A stretch of DNA of 9,677 bases from Eubacterium sp. (GCA_022776205.1 JALFIK010000211.1:1-9677); one strand, 5' to 3'. Positions 1-6,524 are shown, counted from the stretch's first letter. The notes: a model not told the origin generated them from the letters alone. Numbers and translations are program-made.

Positions 1-35
1 TCCTCGTGTCACTGGTTCGATTCCGGTTCTGGGCA
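1..35 (+). tRNA. 3' part of a tRNA, probably tRNA-Phe (5' part outside the window)
   Basis: The first bases read as anticodon-stem 3' strand TCCTC, variable region GTGTC, T arm ACTGG-TTCGATT-CCGGT (positions 11-27), acceptor 3' strand TCTGGGC (28-34) and discriminator A (35). The T stem pairs fully, allowing one G-T wobble. CCA is not encoded; a T-rich run starts at 36 and probably ends transcription. The anticodon lies outside the window. The TCCTC-GTGTC context and an A discriminator resemble bacterial tRNA-Phe, so that identity is an inference; another tRNA is possible. Confidence 0.8.
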
Positions 36-98
36 TTTTTTCTTTTTTTTACCTTTCTGTGCCAAAGATGTTTCTTTATTTTTGTCAGGGCAGAAGAT

Positions 99-104
99 TA
101 TAAT
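99..104 (+). promoter_or_regulatory. possible -10 box upstream of the MtnK-like gene
   Basis: A perfect TATAAT lies 45 bases before the start codon at 149. The best-spaced -35 candidate is the weak TTATTT at 76-81 (17-base spacer). The promoter call is therefore moderate: the -10 is consensus, the -35 is not. No riboswitch-like structure was seen between 36 and 148. Confidence 0.4.
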
Positions 105-148
105 AAATATGAGAAGGTATGTTATAAGTTCATTTTGGGGACAGAAAT

Positions 149-1390
149 ATGAAAGAGATAACGAAGGACAATATTATAGAGTATCTGAAAGAGCATATGC
201 CGAATGTTAGATGGGACTGTCCAGTTTCAATCCGTATGATTGGAGAGGGGACCCAGGAAGAAGACGGGGATGGTTATGTGAATTATATTTACCGGGTTCA
301 CACACCGTCTCAGGCCTTTGTCGTAAAACAGGGTCTGCCTAGAAGTCGTGTTACAGAGCAGGCAATCGGAACTTATCGTAATCGTCTGGAATATGACAGC
401 ATGCGTATTCTGTATGCTATTGTGCCGGAATATGTGCCAAAGCCGATTTTTCAGGATGAGGAGAATCATGTATTTGTCATGGAAGATGTTTCAGAGTTAA
501 AGATTGTTCGCTTTGCATTGAATAAGAATAAGGTATTTCCAAAACTGGGAAGACAGTGCGGGGAGTACATGGCAAAAACAGAATTTTACACGTCGGAGTT
601 TTATCTTTCCCGGGAGGAATACAGGAAACTTCAGTGTCGTTTTGAAAATACAGAACTGCGAAGGATTATGGAAGACGGTATGTTTCTTGACTGCTTCGGA
701 TGTGAGATGGAGTCTTCTCTCGGAGATAATTTTAAGAAGTTTGCCACACAGTTCGGAGAGGACAGCCGTTATCGGACAGAACTTTATAAATTAAGACGAA
801 ACTTTATGAGTCATGCCGATGCACTGATTCATGCGGATTTGCATACATCCAATCTTTTAGCATCCCGGGAGGAGATGAAGGTAATTGATATGGAATTTAC
901 CTTTGTGGGACCTTTTGGATACGATCTTGGATATCTGACAGGCAATCTGATTTCCCAGTACTGTGCTGCGTGTTTTAAACCGTTTTCCACAGAAGAGGAG
1001 AGGAAGAGATTTAAAGCTTATCTTCTCGCGACGATTAAGGAATTGTTTGAGACATATAACATGACATTTACAAAGTGCTGGCAGAAAGATGCCAAGGATA
1101 GATATGAAGGGCAGGAGGGTCTCTTAGGAAGTGTTCTCGAGGAAGTCATGCTAACGGCACCGGGTTATGCCAGTATGGTAAACTGGTTCCGTGCGGCAAG
1201 CGAGATTGAATATCCGGATTTTCTTGCCATTGAAGATGTGAATGCCCGTCGTTTTGCAACGACGCTGTCTCTTCTTATTGACTGGAATATCATGTTTGCA
1301 AGATATCGGTATCATTCTGTGGATGACCTGATTGATACAATTCTTGAGACGGAAAAGATTTATCAGAAGAAAATAGAAATACTTAAATAA
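149..1390 (+). CDS. mtnK: 5-methylthioribose kinase-like protein (MtnK family)
   Basis: This 413-residue cytosolic protein has the fold signature of the MtnK/choline-kinase-like phosphotransferases, which phosphorylate 5-methylthioribose (or the related 5-deoxyribose) on O-1 with ATP in methionine or deoxyribose salvage. Visible motifs are the candidate ATP-binding lysine in FVVKQ (K60), the catalytic loop HADLHTSN (228-235, base D230) and the metal-binding segment VIDMEF (245-250), in which D247 and E249 match the DxE motif of MtnK. Length fits the family (about 400). GGGG at 137-140 sits 8 bases before the ATG. No mtnA isomerase or class II aldolase gene is next to it, so the pathway partners must lie elsewhere or the substrate may differ. 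The gene is alone between two tRNA regions and ends in a terminator at 1456-1500. Family is fairly certain, exact substrate is not. Confidence 0.8.
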   Translation: MKEITKDNIIEYLKEHMPNVRWDCPVSIRMIGEGTQEEDGDGYVNYIYRVHTPSQAFVVKQGLPRSRVTEQAIGTYRNRLEYDSMRILYAIVPEYVPKPIFQDEENHVFVMEDVSELKIVRFALNKNKVFPKLGRQCGEYMAKTEFYTSEFYLSREEYRKLQCRFENTELRRIMEDGMFLDCFGCEMESSLGDNFKKFATQFGEDSRYRTELYKLRRNFMSHADALIHADLHTSNLLASREEMKVIDMEFTFVGPFGYDLGYLTGNLISQYCAACFKPFSTEEERKRFKAYLLATIKELFETYNMTFTKCWQKDAKDRYEGQEGLLGSVLEEVMLTAPGYASMVNWFRAASEIEYPDFLAIEDVNARRFATTLSLLIDWNIMFARYRYHSVDDLIDTILETEKIYQKKIEILK

Positions 1391-1455
1391 AACGGATGAG
1401 CCGGTTTTCCAAACGAAAATGTAATAATAGACGGAGCAGACGGGAATAATAATTA

Positions 1456-1500
1456 GGCATCTGTACTTACGAAAATCAATCGTCGGTGCAGATGCCTTTT
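1456..1500 (+). terminator. intrinsic terminator of the MtnK-like gene
   Basis: GGCATCTGTAC (1456-1466) pairs with GTGCAGATGCC (1486-1496), 11 base pairs including one G-T, followed by TTTT at 1497-1500. It lies 66 bases after the stop codon. Its right arm is also part of another inverted repeat (see 1494-1518). Confidence 0.75.
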
Positions 1501-1539
1501 CTATGTAATAGAAAAGGCCGAAAACTTTCCTATTACATA
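1494..1539. repeat. two overlapping inverted repeats downstream of the terminator
   Basis: GCCTTTTCTAT (1494-1504) and ATAGAAAAGGC (1508-1518) form a perfect 11-bp inverted repeat with a 3-base loop. TATGTAATAG (1502-1511) pairs with CTATTACATA (1530-1539), extended inward after one mismatch by AAAG/CTTT. The two structures share bases and cannot form together, and the first also uses the right arm and T tract of the terminator at 1456-1500. Confidence 0.65.
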
Positions 1540-1556
1540 AAAAAAGCCCTCCGGGC
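1539..1556 (-). terminator. probable terminator for the minus-strand tRNA-Gly genes
   Basis: On the minus strand GCCC-GGA-GGGC (1556-1546) is followed by seven T residues (1545-1539). The stem is short but GC-only. It lies about 55 bases beyond the 3' end of the tRNA-Gly(GCC) gene; a T run also directly follows the tRNA itself. Confidence 0.5.
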
Positions 1557-1611
1557 AGAATCGCACTGCGGCAAAGAGGAATCATTTTCCATGAAAACAG
1601 GCAATAAAAAA

Positions 1612-1683
1612 AGCACGAGACGGGATTCGAACCCGCGACCCTCGCCTTGGCAAGGCGATACTCCACCACTGAGCCACTCGTGC
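1612..1683 (-). tRNA. tRNA-Gly, anticodon GCC
   Basis: Read on the minus strand, a complete 72-base cloverleaf is visible: acceptor GCACGAG/CTCGTGC, D stem GCTC/GAGT (one G-T), anticodon stem TCGCC/GGCGA with loop TTGCCAA (anticodon GCC), variable GGGTC, T arm GCGGG-TTCGAAT-CCCGT and discriminator T. It decodes GGC and GGU. CCA is not encoded, so tRNA nucleotidyltransferase must add it. A T run follows the 3' end. It has its own promoter at 1705-1732. Confidence 0.96.
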
Positions 1684-1704
1684 ATAACAATTATTTTGAT
1701 ATTA

Positions 1705-1732
1705 AGTATACCATAAATATTCATATTGTCAA
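1705..1732 (-). promoter_or_regulatory. strong sigma-A-type promoter for tRNA-Gly(GCC)
   Basis: On the minus strand a consensus TTGACA (1732-1727) and TATACT (1710-1705) are separated by 16 bases. The expected start point leaves a leader of about 15 bases before the tRNA 5' end at 1683. Confidence 0.85.
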
Positions 1733-1767
1733 GAATTATTACAACTATTTTGAAAATTTTGAAAAAA

Positions 1768-1838
1768 AGCGGGTGATGGGAATCGAACCCACGTATCTAG
1801 CTTGGAAGGCTAGTGTTCTACCATTGAACTACACCCGC
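1768..1838 (-). tRNA. tRNA-Gly, anticodon TCC
   Basis: Read on the minus strand, a complete 71-base cloverleaf is visible: acceptor GCGGGTG/CACCCGC, D stem GTTC/GAAC, anticodon stem CTAGC/GCTAG with loop CTTCCAA (anticodon TCC), four-base variable loop ATAC, T arm GTGGG-TTCGATT-CCCAT and discriminator T. It decodes GGA and, by wobble, GGG. CCA is not encoded and a T run follows the 3' end. With the GCC isoacceptor 84 bases downstream, the pair covers all glycine codons. Confidence 0.96.
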
Positions 1839-1868
1839 AAACAGCATTACTGCTCTGCAACGAAATTC

Positions 1869-1897
1869 ATATTATCACAGATAAAATAAAAATGCAA
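1869..1897 (-). promoter_or_regulatory. strong promoter for tRNA-Gly(UCC)
   Basis: On the minus strand TTGCAT (1897-1892) and TAATAT (1874-1869) are separated by an AT-rich 17-base spacer. The leader to the tRNA 5' end at 1838 would be about 24 bases. This promoter is divergent from the radical SAM promoter at 1957-1986. Confidence 0.8.
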
Positions 1898-1956
1898 GTA
1901 TTTTTTAAAAAAATCCATCATTTCTTCCAGAATATCCAGAGACTATTGTACTTTGG

Positions 1957-1986
1957 TTGACTTCAACAGAAAAAATGGGTTATCAT
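1957..1986 (+). promoter_or_regulatory. promoter for the B12-binding radical SAM gene
   Basis: TTGACT (1957-1962) and TATCAT (1981-1986) are separated by 18 bases. The expected start point is about 20 bases before the GTG at 2016. Because this promoter lies downstream of the in-frame TTG at 1953, it argues for the GTG start. Confidence 0.6.
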
Positions 1987-2015
1987 TATGCGTGATCAAA
2001 TTTTGGGAGGTTATT

Positions 2016-3791
2016 GTGAAGTTTTTATTGTGTGGAATTAATGCGAAATATATCCATTCAAATCTGGCGGTATACTGTCTGAAGGCTTATGCAGACAGAA
2101 AACAGATTGATGGAGCGGAAATTATGATAAAAGAATATACGATCAATCAGTATGTGGAGGATATTCTTTGTGATCTGTATGAATGTGAGGCTGATGTGAT
2201 TGTTTTTTCCTGTTATATATGGAACATAGCGTATGTTCGTGAGCTCATGGGAGAATTAAAGAAGCTAAATCCGCAAATCGGAATCTGGGTCGGAGGGCCG
2301 GAAGTTTCTTATCACGCGGAGCGTTTCCTGAAAGAAAATCCGGCAGTGGATCTGGTTATGCAGGGAGAAGGGGAGGAAGTATTTGTCCGGCTGATTCGAT
2401 GGCAGATAGAAGAAAGCCGGGAGATAACTCCCGGACAGATTCCCGGAATTGTTTATCGGCAGGGGGAAAGCGGTACGGAAAACACAGGTTTTGCTCCTCT
2501 TATGGATATGGACTGTGTTCCGTTTGTATATGAGAATTTTCAGTTTTTTGAACATAAGATCCTTTATTATGAAACAAGCCGGGGCTGTCCGTTTCGATGC
2601 AGTTACTGTCTTTCTTCCGTGGATAAAACGGTCCGGTTTCGTTCCATTGATCTGGTAAAAAAAGAATTGGATTGTTTTCTAAAGGCTAAAGTTCCCCAGG
2701 TGAAGTTTGTAGACCGTACGTTTAATTGCAACAGAGAAAGAGCTCTTATTATTTGGAAATACCTTACAGAACATGATAATGGGGTTACAAACTTCCATTT
2801 TGAAATATCCTCTGATCTGTTAGGAGAGGAAGAACTCGCCCTATTCGAAAAAATGCGTCCTGGATTAATTCAGCTGGAAATTGGTGTGCAGTCAACGAAT
2901 AAAAGGACGATAGACGCTATCCATCGTCATATGAATCTGCCCCGCTTATTTGCCAATGTGGACCGGGTGCACAAGCTGGGAAACATTCACCAGCATCTGG
3001 ATTTGATTGCAGGTCTTCCTTATGAAGATTATGAAAGTTTTGCCAGGTCATTTAATGAACTTTATGTCCATGAACCGGATCAGCTGCAACTTGGATTTTT
3101 AAAAGTATTAAAAGGAACGGTGATGGAGGAAGAAGCGGAGAAATATGGTATTGTATACAGAACAATGCCTCCCTATGAAGTTCTCAAAACAAAATGGCTT
3201 TCCTATGAGGAAATTATTTTATTAAAAGGAATCGAGGAGCTGGTGGAGATATACTATAATAGCGGGCAGTATAAAACATCTTTGAAATTTGCAATGCCAT
3301 ATTTTGAGAGTCCGTTTCGATTTTTTGAATTGTTTTCCGAAGAATACCGGAAAAAGGGATATCATAAGGCAAATCACAGCCGTATGGGAAAATATGAGAT
3401 TTTTCGGGAATTCCTTCGTGAGTTTTTGCCGGAAGAGAATTGGGGGGACCTGGATGAAACGATATTGTTTGATATGTATGCGAGGGAAAAAATCAAAGGG
3501 AGACCGGACTGGGCTCCGGACCTTTCTCCTTTTAAAAAGGAGTGGAAAGAACTGTACCGGTCAAAAGGGGAAAAATTGTTTCCGGATGCGGTAAAAAAAG
3601 GCTGCTATGATTCAAAGCAGGTAGCAAACAGGAGTCATATCGAACCGTTCTCCTTTGATGTAGTAAGATTTGGAAAAACCGGAGAGGTGATCAGGAAAAA
3701 TGTCTTCTGTCTTTTTGATTACGAGACAAGAAACCCACTGGATTATTCGGCAAGGACTTTTGTGTGGGAAAAAGAGGAAGAAAAACGTTAA
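2016..3791 (+). CDS. B12-binding-domain radical SAM protein with DUF4080-like C-terminus
   Basis: The 591-residue protein has three parts. Residues 1 to about 150 form a cobalamin-binding-like Rossmann domain (starts FLLCGINAKYIHSN, with VIVFSCY, IWVGGPEVSYH and VMQGEGEEVF). A radical SAM core follows with TSRGCPFRCSYC, whose Cys 191, 195 and 198 match the CxxxCxxC that binds the 4Fe-4S cluster. The C-terminal part from about 380 resembles DUF4080. Proteins of this type are cytosolic, use S-adenosylmethionine and often cobalamin; the substrate is unknown and I assign none. The start is taken as GTG 2016 because GGGAGG at 2005-2010 is well placed and the domain begins at once; an in-frame TTG at 1953 would add 21 unrelated residues. 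It is monocistronic as far as seen: the next gene has its own promoter and no clear terminator lies between. Confidence 0.88.
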   Translation: MKFLLCGINAKYIHSNLAVYCLKAYADRKQIDGAEIMIKEYTINQYVEDILCDLYECEADVIVFSCYIWNIAYVRELMGELKKLNPQIGIWVGGPEVSYHAERFLKENPAVDLVMQGEGEEVFVRLIRWQIEESREITPGQIPGIVYRQGESGTENTGFAPLMDMDCVPFVYENFQFFEHKILYYETSRGCPFRCSYCLSSVDKTVRFRSIDLVKKELDCFLKAKVPQVKFVDRTFNCNRERALIIWKYLTEHDNGVTNFHFEISSDLLGEEELALFEKMRPGLIQLEIGVQSTNKRTIDAIHRHMNLPRLFANVDRVHKLGNIHQHLDLIAGLPYEDYESFARSFNELYVHEPDQLQLGFLKVLKGTVMEEEAEKYGIVYRTMPPYEVLKTKWLSYEEIILLKGIEELVEIYYNSGQYKTSLKFAMPYFESPFRFFELFSEEYRKKGYHKANHSRMGKYEIFREFLREFLPEENWGDLDETILFDMYAREKIKGRPDWAPDLSPFKKEWKELYRSKGEKLFPDAVKKGCYDSKQVANRSHIEPFSFDVVRFGKTGEVIRKNVFCLFDYETRNPLDYSARTFVWEKEEEKR

Positions 3792-3809
3792 GAATAGTAA
3801 AATACGGTC

Positions 3810-3838
3810 TTGAATGTGGGCAAGAAATAGCTTAGAAT
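3810..3838 (+). promoter_or_regulatory. promoter for the microprotein-VanW unit
   Basis: TTGAAT (3810-3815) and TAGAAT (3833-3838) are separated by exactly 17 bases. It starts 19 bases after the stop codon of the radical SAM gene and precedes the small gene at 3875. It probably also drives the VanW-type gene and perhaps the genes beyond. Confidence 0.7.
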
Positions 3839-3874
3839 AATAAAGAATATTTTAAAAGAAAAGGGGTTTATAAT

Positions 3875-3988
3875 ATGAGTTCAAAAGATACAAAAAAAAG
3901 ACAGAAAATGGCGACGATTATTGTTGCAATCGTTGTGATTGCCATGCTTGTAACGACAATTGTTCCTTCTATTGCAATGATGATGTAG
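3875..3988 (+). CDS. 37-residue single-pass membrane microprotein
   Basis: The ATG at 3875 is preceded by AAGGGG at 3862-3867, with good spacing, and by the promoter at 3810-3838. The protein starts with a highly charged segment (MSSKDTKKRQK) followed by one hydrophobic helix (about residues 12-37, rich in I, V, A and M) that runs to the C-terminus. Lys/Arg on the N-terminal side predict that the N-terminus stays in the cytoplasm. The stop lies 6 bases before the next start, so it is probably co-expressed with the VanW-type protein. Architecture resembles tiny Firmicutes membrane proteins such as Prli42 or DUF4044 members, but I cannot show homology. Its function is unknown; the envelope-protein neighbour suggests a membrane or cell-wall role. 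Confidence 0.75.
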   Translation: MSSKDTKKRQKMATIIVAIVVIAMLVTTIVPSIAMMM

Positions 3989-3994
3989 AAAGAA

Positions 3995-5485
3995 ATGAGT
4001 GAGAATATGAAAAAGAAAACAGGAATTATGATACTTGTTATTTTGCTTGCCATGTGTGCTTTCGGCGGATACCTGTATTATGATTATTCAAAGAATGTCA
4101 GAGTGGATGTGATTTATCCCGGTGTGACAATTCAGGGGATTTCCGTTGGAGGCATGACAAAAGAACAGGCAGAAAATAAAGTAGAGGACTATGTTGATAA
4201 AGTAAGAAGGGAAACCGTAACTTTACAGGTGAAAAAGGAAACAAAAACATTTCCTATTTCTGATCTGGATCTTTCGTGGAAGAATACGGATGTGGTAGAT
4301 CAGGCATATGCCCTGGGAAAGACAGGAAATCCATTTGCAAGGATTATAGAAGTACACAGATTTAAGAAATCCGGAAAAAATCTGCCCCTTGTTTTTTCAG
4401 TGAATAGGACCCAAACGCGTAAAGTTGTAGAGAAGAATGCAAAAGATTTTGAACAGAAGAAAAAAGACGCTTCCATCAAACATAAAGACGGGCAGTTTAT
4501 TATTAAAAAACATAAAGACGGAATATCTGTTGATTTCGATGCGAATGCAGATAAACTTGCAGCACTGATCGAAGAGAAAAGCTGGGACAAAAAGTCTGTG
4601 GTTTTCCCAATGGAATATAAGTCGGAAAAAGCAGATCATACGGAAGAAGAACTGACCATGATAAAGGATGAGCTGGGGACTTTTACCACTTCCTTTGCCG
4701 GTTCTCCATCAGGAAGATGTGCCAATGTGGAAAATGGGGCCCGTCTGATTAACGGAACCATACTTTATCCGGGAGAAACTTTTTCTGTTTATGACCATGT
4801 AGCACCATTTACAGCAGAAAACGGATATCATCTGGCGGGATCTTACTCCAATGGTCAGACAATTGAAACTTATGGCGGAGGAATCTGTCAGGTTTCAACT
4901 ACACTTTATAATGCGGTATTGCGGGCTGAACTTAATGTGACAGAGCGGTCCAATCATTCCATGACGGTACATTATGTGAAACTTTCTGCGGATGCGGCCA
5001 TATCCGGAACCGATAAGGATTTTAAGTTTACCAATAATCTGAAAAATCCGGTATTTATCGAAGGGAAAACCAATGGGGATACGATTACTTTTACGATTTA
5101 TGGGAAAGAATATCGTGACCCAAACCGGACACTCGAGTTTGAATCCCAGACAACCTCTGTCAAAAATCCTTCGGAAAAGACGGTAAAAGACAATACTTTA
5201 GAAGAAGGAAAACGAGTGGTAGAGTCCTATGGACGAACAGGATACACAGCCAAGCTCTGGAAGATTGTATACATAAACGGAAAACAGGAAAGTAAGACCC
5301 AGGTAAACTCCAGTTCTTATATGTCCACTCCTACGGTAGTCCGGGTTGGCACGAAAAAGAAAGAGGAGCCGAAAGAGGACAAAAAGAAAGACAAGGAGAA
5401 GAATAAAGAAGACGGAAAAAAATCAGAGAATAATGAAGACTCTGGTACGGAAAAGGAGAAAAAAGGAAAAGAGGAGGCAGATTAA
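3995..5485 (+). CDS. VanW family cell-envelope protein with PG_binding_4-like and G5-like regions
   Basis: The 496-residue product starts with a positive N-terminus and a hydrophobic segment (about 10-29), an uncleaved anchor or signal that places the rest outside the membrane. Residues about 33-205 resemble the putative peptidoglycan-binding PG_binding_4 domain (YPGVTIQGISVGGMT). Residues 228-370 are the VanW domain, with TSFAGSPSGRCANVENGARL at 232-251, the signature YGGGICQVSTTLYNA at 293-307 (Cys298) and NHSMTVHYV at 320-328. Residues about 380-452 look like a G5-type beta domain. The last 43 residues are almost only Lys, Glu, Asp, Asn and Gly, a disordered tail. VanW occurs in some vancomycin-resistance clusters but its activity is unknown; no van ligase or dehydrogenase gene is here, so this is not evidence of resistance. 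The ATG at 4007 is an equally plausible start because neither has a strong ribosome binding site. It probably shares a transcript with the preceding microprotein. Confidence 0.88.
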   Translation: MSENMKKKTGIMILVILLAMCAFGGYLYYDYSKNVRVDVIYPGVTIQGISVGGMTKEQAENKVEDYVDKVRRETVTLQVKKETKTFPISDLDLSWKNTDVVDQAYALGKTGNPFARIIEVHRFKKSGKNLPLVFSVNRTQTRKVVEKNAKDFEQKKKDASIKHKDGQFIIKKHKDGISVDFDANADKLAALIEEKSWDKKSVVFPMEYKSEKADHTEEELTMIKDELGTFTTSFAGSPSGRCANVENGARLINGTILYPGETFSVYDHVAPFTAENGYHLAGSYSNGQTIETYGGGICQVSTTLYNAVLRAELNVTERSNHSMTVHYVKLSADAAISGTDKDFKFTNNLKNPVFIEGKTNGDTITFTIYGKEYRDPNRTLEFESQTTSVKNPSEKTVKDNTLEEGKRVVESYGRTGYTAKLWKIVYINGKQESKTQVNSSSYMSTPTVVRVGTKKKEEPKEDKKKDKEKNKEDGKKSENNEDSGTEKEKKGKEEAD

Positions 5486-5493
5486 AATCTGCC
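5476..5493 (+). other. hairpin across the VanW stop codon
   Basis: GGCAGAT (5476-5482) pairs perfectly with ATCTGCC (5487-5493) around a TAAA loop that contains the stop codon at 5483-5485. No T tract follows, so it is not an intrinsic terminator. It lies between the purine-rich GAGGA at 5471-5475 and the next start codon at 5503. Confidence 0.6.
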
Positions 5494-5502
5494 GGTAAAA
5501 AG

Positions 5503-6486
5503 ATGAGGACAGGAAAAGTAAAGGAGAGCGTTTTAAAACGCTCTGTTTTGAGACAACTACACAGAAAGAACATGGAGGATTCCCCGGCATCCGGAGAGGA
5601 TGCCGGAGTCCTTTTTGTGCCGGGAAATTCAGAAAAAAATGGTATCGTTGCTTTACAAAATCCTGTGGAGGGCTGGACGCTGGCTCCGAAGCGGGCTGTA
5701 TATGGAGCGGTGAACAGTCTGATTGCATCGGGTGCAAAACCGGAAGCGATATCTCTGTCTGTATTGATGCCGGAAGAGACGGAGGAAGCCAGACTGAAGC
5801 AACTTATGAAGCAGGTTGATGTTCTTTGCAAACAGGAGGGGATTATTGTGCTCTCTGGTCATACCGCTGTATCTGCCCATGTGGATACTCTTCTTTTATC
5901 TGTTACGGCACTGGGGCGGATCAACCAGGGAAAGAGAATGTCTGAAAAGACAGGCGCAAACTGTGATCTTGTTGCACTGGGAACAGCAGGAAGGGAGGGA
6001 GCTGCACTGATTGCCGCAGAGCAGGAAGAAATGTTATTAAAACGATTTGCTCCTTCTTATCTTGAGACAGCAAAGCATTTGTATGATGATGGCTCCATGA
6101 AAAACGCAGGGGACATCATTGAAAAAATTCATCCCCTTCGTGTTCAGAATGTGCGGGAAGGCGGTATATTTGCCGGACTGTGGAAAATTGCTTCGGCGGG
6201 GCATACAGGAATTTCCGTGGATTTAAAAAAAATCCCGATTCGGCAGCATACGATCGAGGTATGTGAATACTTTCAGCTAAATCCCTATATGCTTCTTTCC
6301 GGAGGGACCATGCTTCTCATCTGTGAGAATGGGGCAACGGCGGCGGATGCTTTTCAGGAAGCCGGAATTCCGGCTGCAGTAATCGGGAAAACAACCGGGG
6401 ATAACAACCGCATCATCCATTACGATGAGGAAGTCCGTTTTCTCGAACCGCCCCATATGGATGAATATTATAAAACATTAAAATAA
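5503..6486 (+). CDS. orphan AIR-synthase/HypE-like ATP-binding protein
   Basis: The 327-residue protein has the two-half architecture of the PurM/HypE/SelD/ThiL superfamily: an N-terminal half (about 30-140) with GEDAGVL at 31-37 in the place of the acidic metal/ATP motif and GAVNSLIASGAKPEAISLSV at 68-87, and a C-terminal half (about 150-315) with REGGIFAGLWKIA at 218-230. These enzymes activate a carbonyl or amide oxygen with ATP. It is not a true HypE: the C-terminal PRIC-type cysteine motif is absent (it ends EEYYKTLK-like without Cys) and no hydrogenase genes are near. The start at 5503 has almost no adjacent ribosome binding site, but the N-terminal KVKESVLKRSVL looks coding and family-like; ATG 5572 is the alternative. 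It lies 17 bases after the VanW gene and 38 before the Lrp gene. The 5' end carries two strong inverted repeats (5525-5544, 5584-5606). Substrate unknown. Confidence 0.82.
   Translation: MRTGKVKESVLKRSVLRQLHRKNMEDSPASGEDAGVLFVPGNSEKNGIVALQNPVEGWTLAPKRAVYGAVNSLIASGAKPEAISLSVLMPEETEEARLKQLMKQVDVLCKQEGIIVLSGHTAVSAHVDTLLLSVTALGRINQGKRMSEKTGANCDLVALGTAGREGAALIAAEQEEMLLKRFAPSYLETAKHLYDDGSMKNAGDIIEKIHPLRVQNVREGGIFAGLWKIASAGHTGISVDLKKIPIRQHTIEVCEYFQLNPYMLLSGGTMLLICENGATAADAFQEAGIPAAVIGKTTGDNNRIIHYDEEVRFLEPPHMDEYYKTLK
5525..5544. repeat. perfect 20-base palindrome inside the 5' end of the HypE-like gene
   Basis: AGAGCGTTTTAAAACGCTCT is its own reverse complement over all 20 bases and is followed by GTTTTG. 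It covers roughly codons 8-14. It could be a protein-binding site or an RNA hairpin; nothing in the sequence decides which. Confidence 0.8.
5584..5616 (+). terminator. terminator-like hairpin inside the HypE-like coding region
   Basis: CCGGCATCC (5584-5592) pairs perfectly with GGATGCCGG (5598-5606) around a five-base GGAGA loop. The stem can extend outward with a bulge (GGA 5577-5579 with TCC 5609-5611), and TTTTT follows at 5612-5616. The shape matches an intrinsic terminator or attenuator, but it encodes the PASGEDAG part of the protein, so chance from codon choice is possible. Confidence 0.5.
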
Positions 6487-6491
6487 AATAA

Positions 6492-6509
6492 GTACTGCGG
6501 CTGCAGTAC
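6492..6509. promoter_or_regulatory. inverted repeat before the Lrp gene, possible operator or hairpin
   Basis: GTACTGC (6492-6498) and GCAGTAC (6503-6509) form a perfect 7-bp inverted repeat with a GGCT spacer in the 38-base gap before the Lrp-type gene, just upstream of its ribosome binding site (GGAGGA 6514-6519). It could be an autoregulatory operator, since many Lrp/AsnC proteins repress their own gene, or an intercistronic RNA hairpin. No clear promoter was seen here. Confidence 0.45.
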
Positions 6510-6524
6510 ATCTGGAGGATAGAA

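Noticed and set aside
1151..1889. Reading frames across the tRNA-Gly region on both strands
   Set aside because: They overlap both complete tRNA genes, and phrases such as RRDSNPRP and VAGSNPV are typical translations of tRNA T arms.
1953..2015. Upstream TTG start of the radical SAM gene
   Set aside because: It adds 21 residues with no family likeness, overlaps the likely promoter at 1957-1986 and lacks a ribosome binding site; GTG 2016 has GGGAGG.
4473..4524. Short direct repeat CATAAAGACGG within the VanW-type gene
   Set aside because: It encodes two HKDG segments in a lysine-rich domain and is best explained by codon use, not as a separate element.
3995..5485. VanW as evidence of a vancomycin-resistance cluster
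   Set aside because: No vanA/B-type ligase, vanH, vanX or VanRS genes are present, and VanW-domain proteins are common chromosomal envelope proteins in Clostridia.
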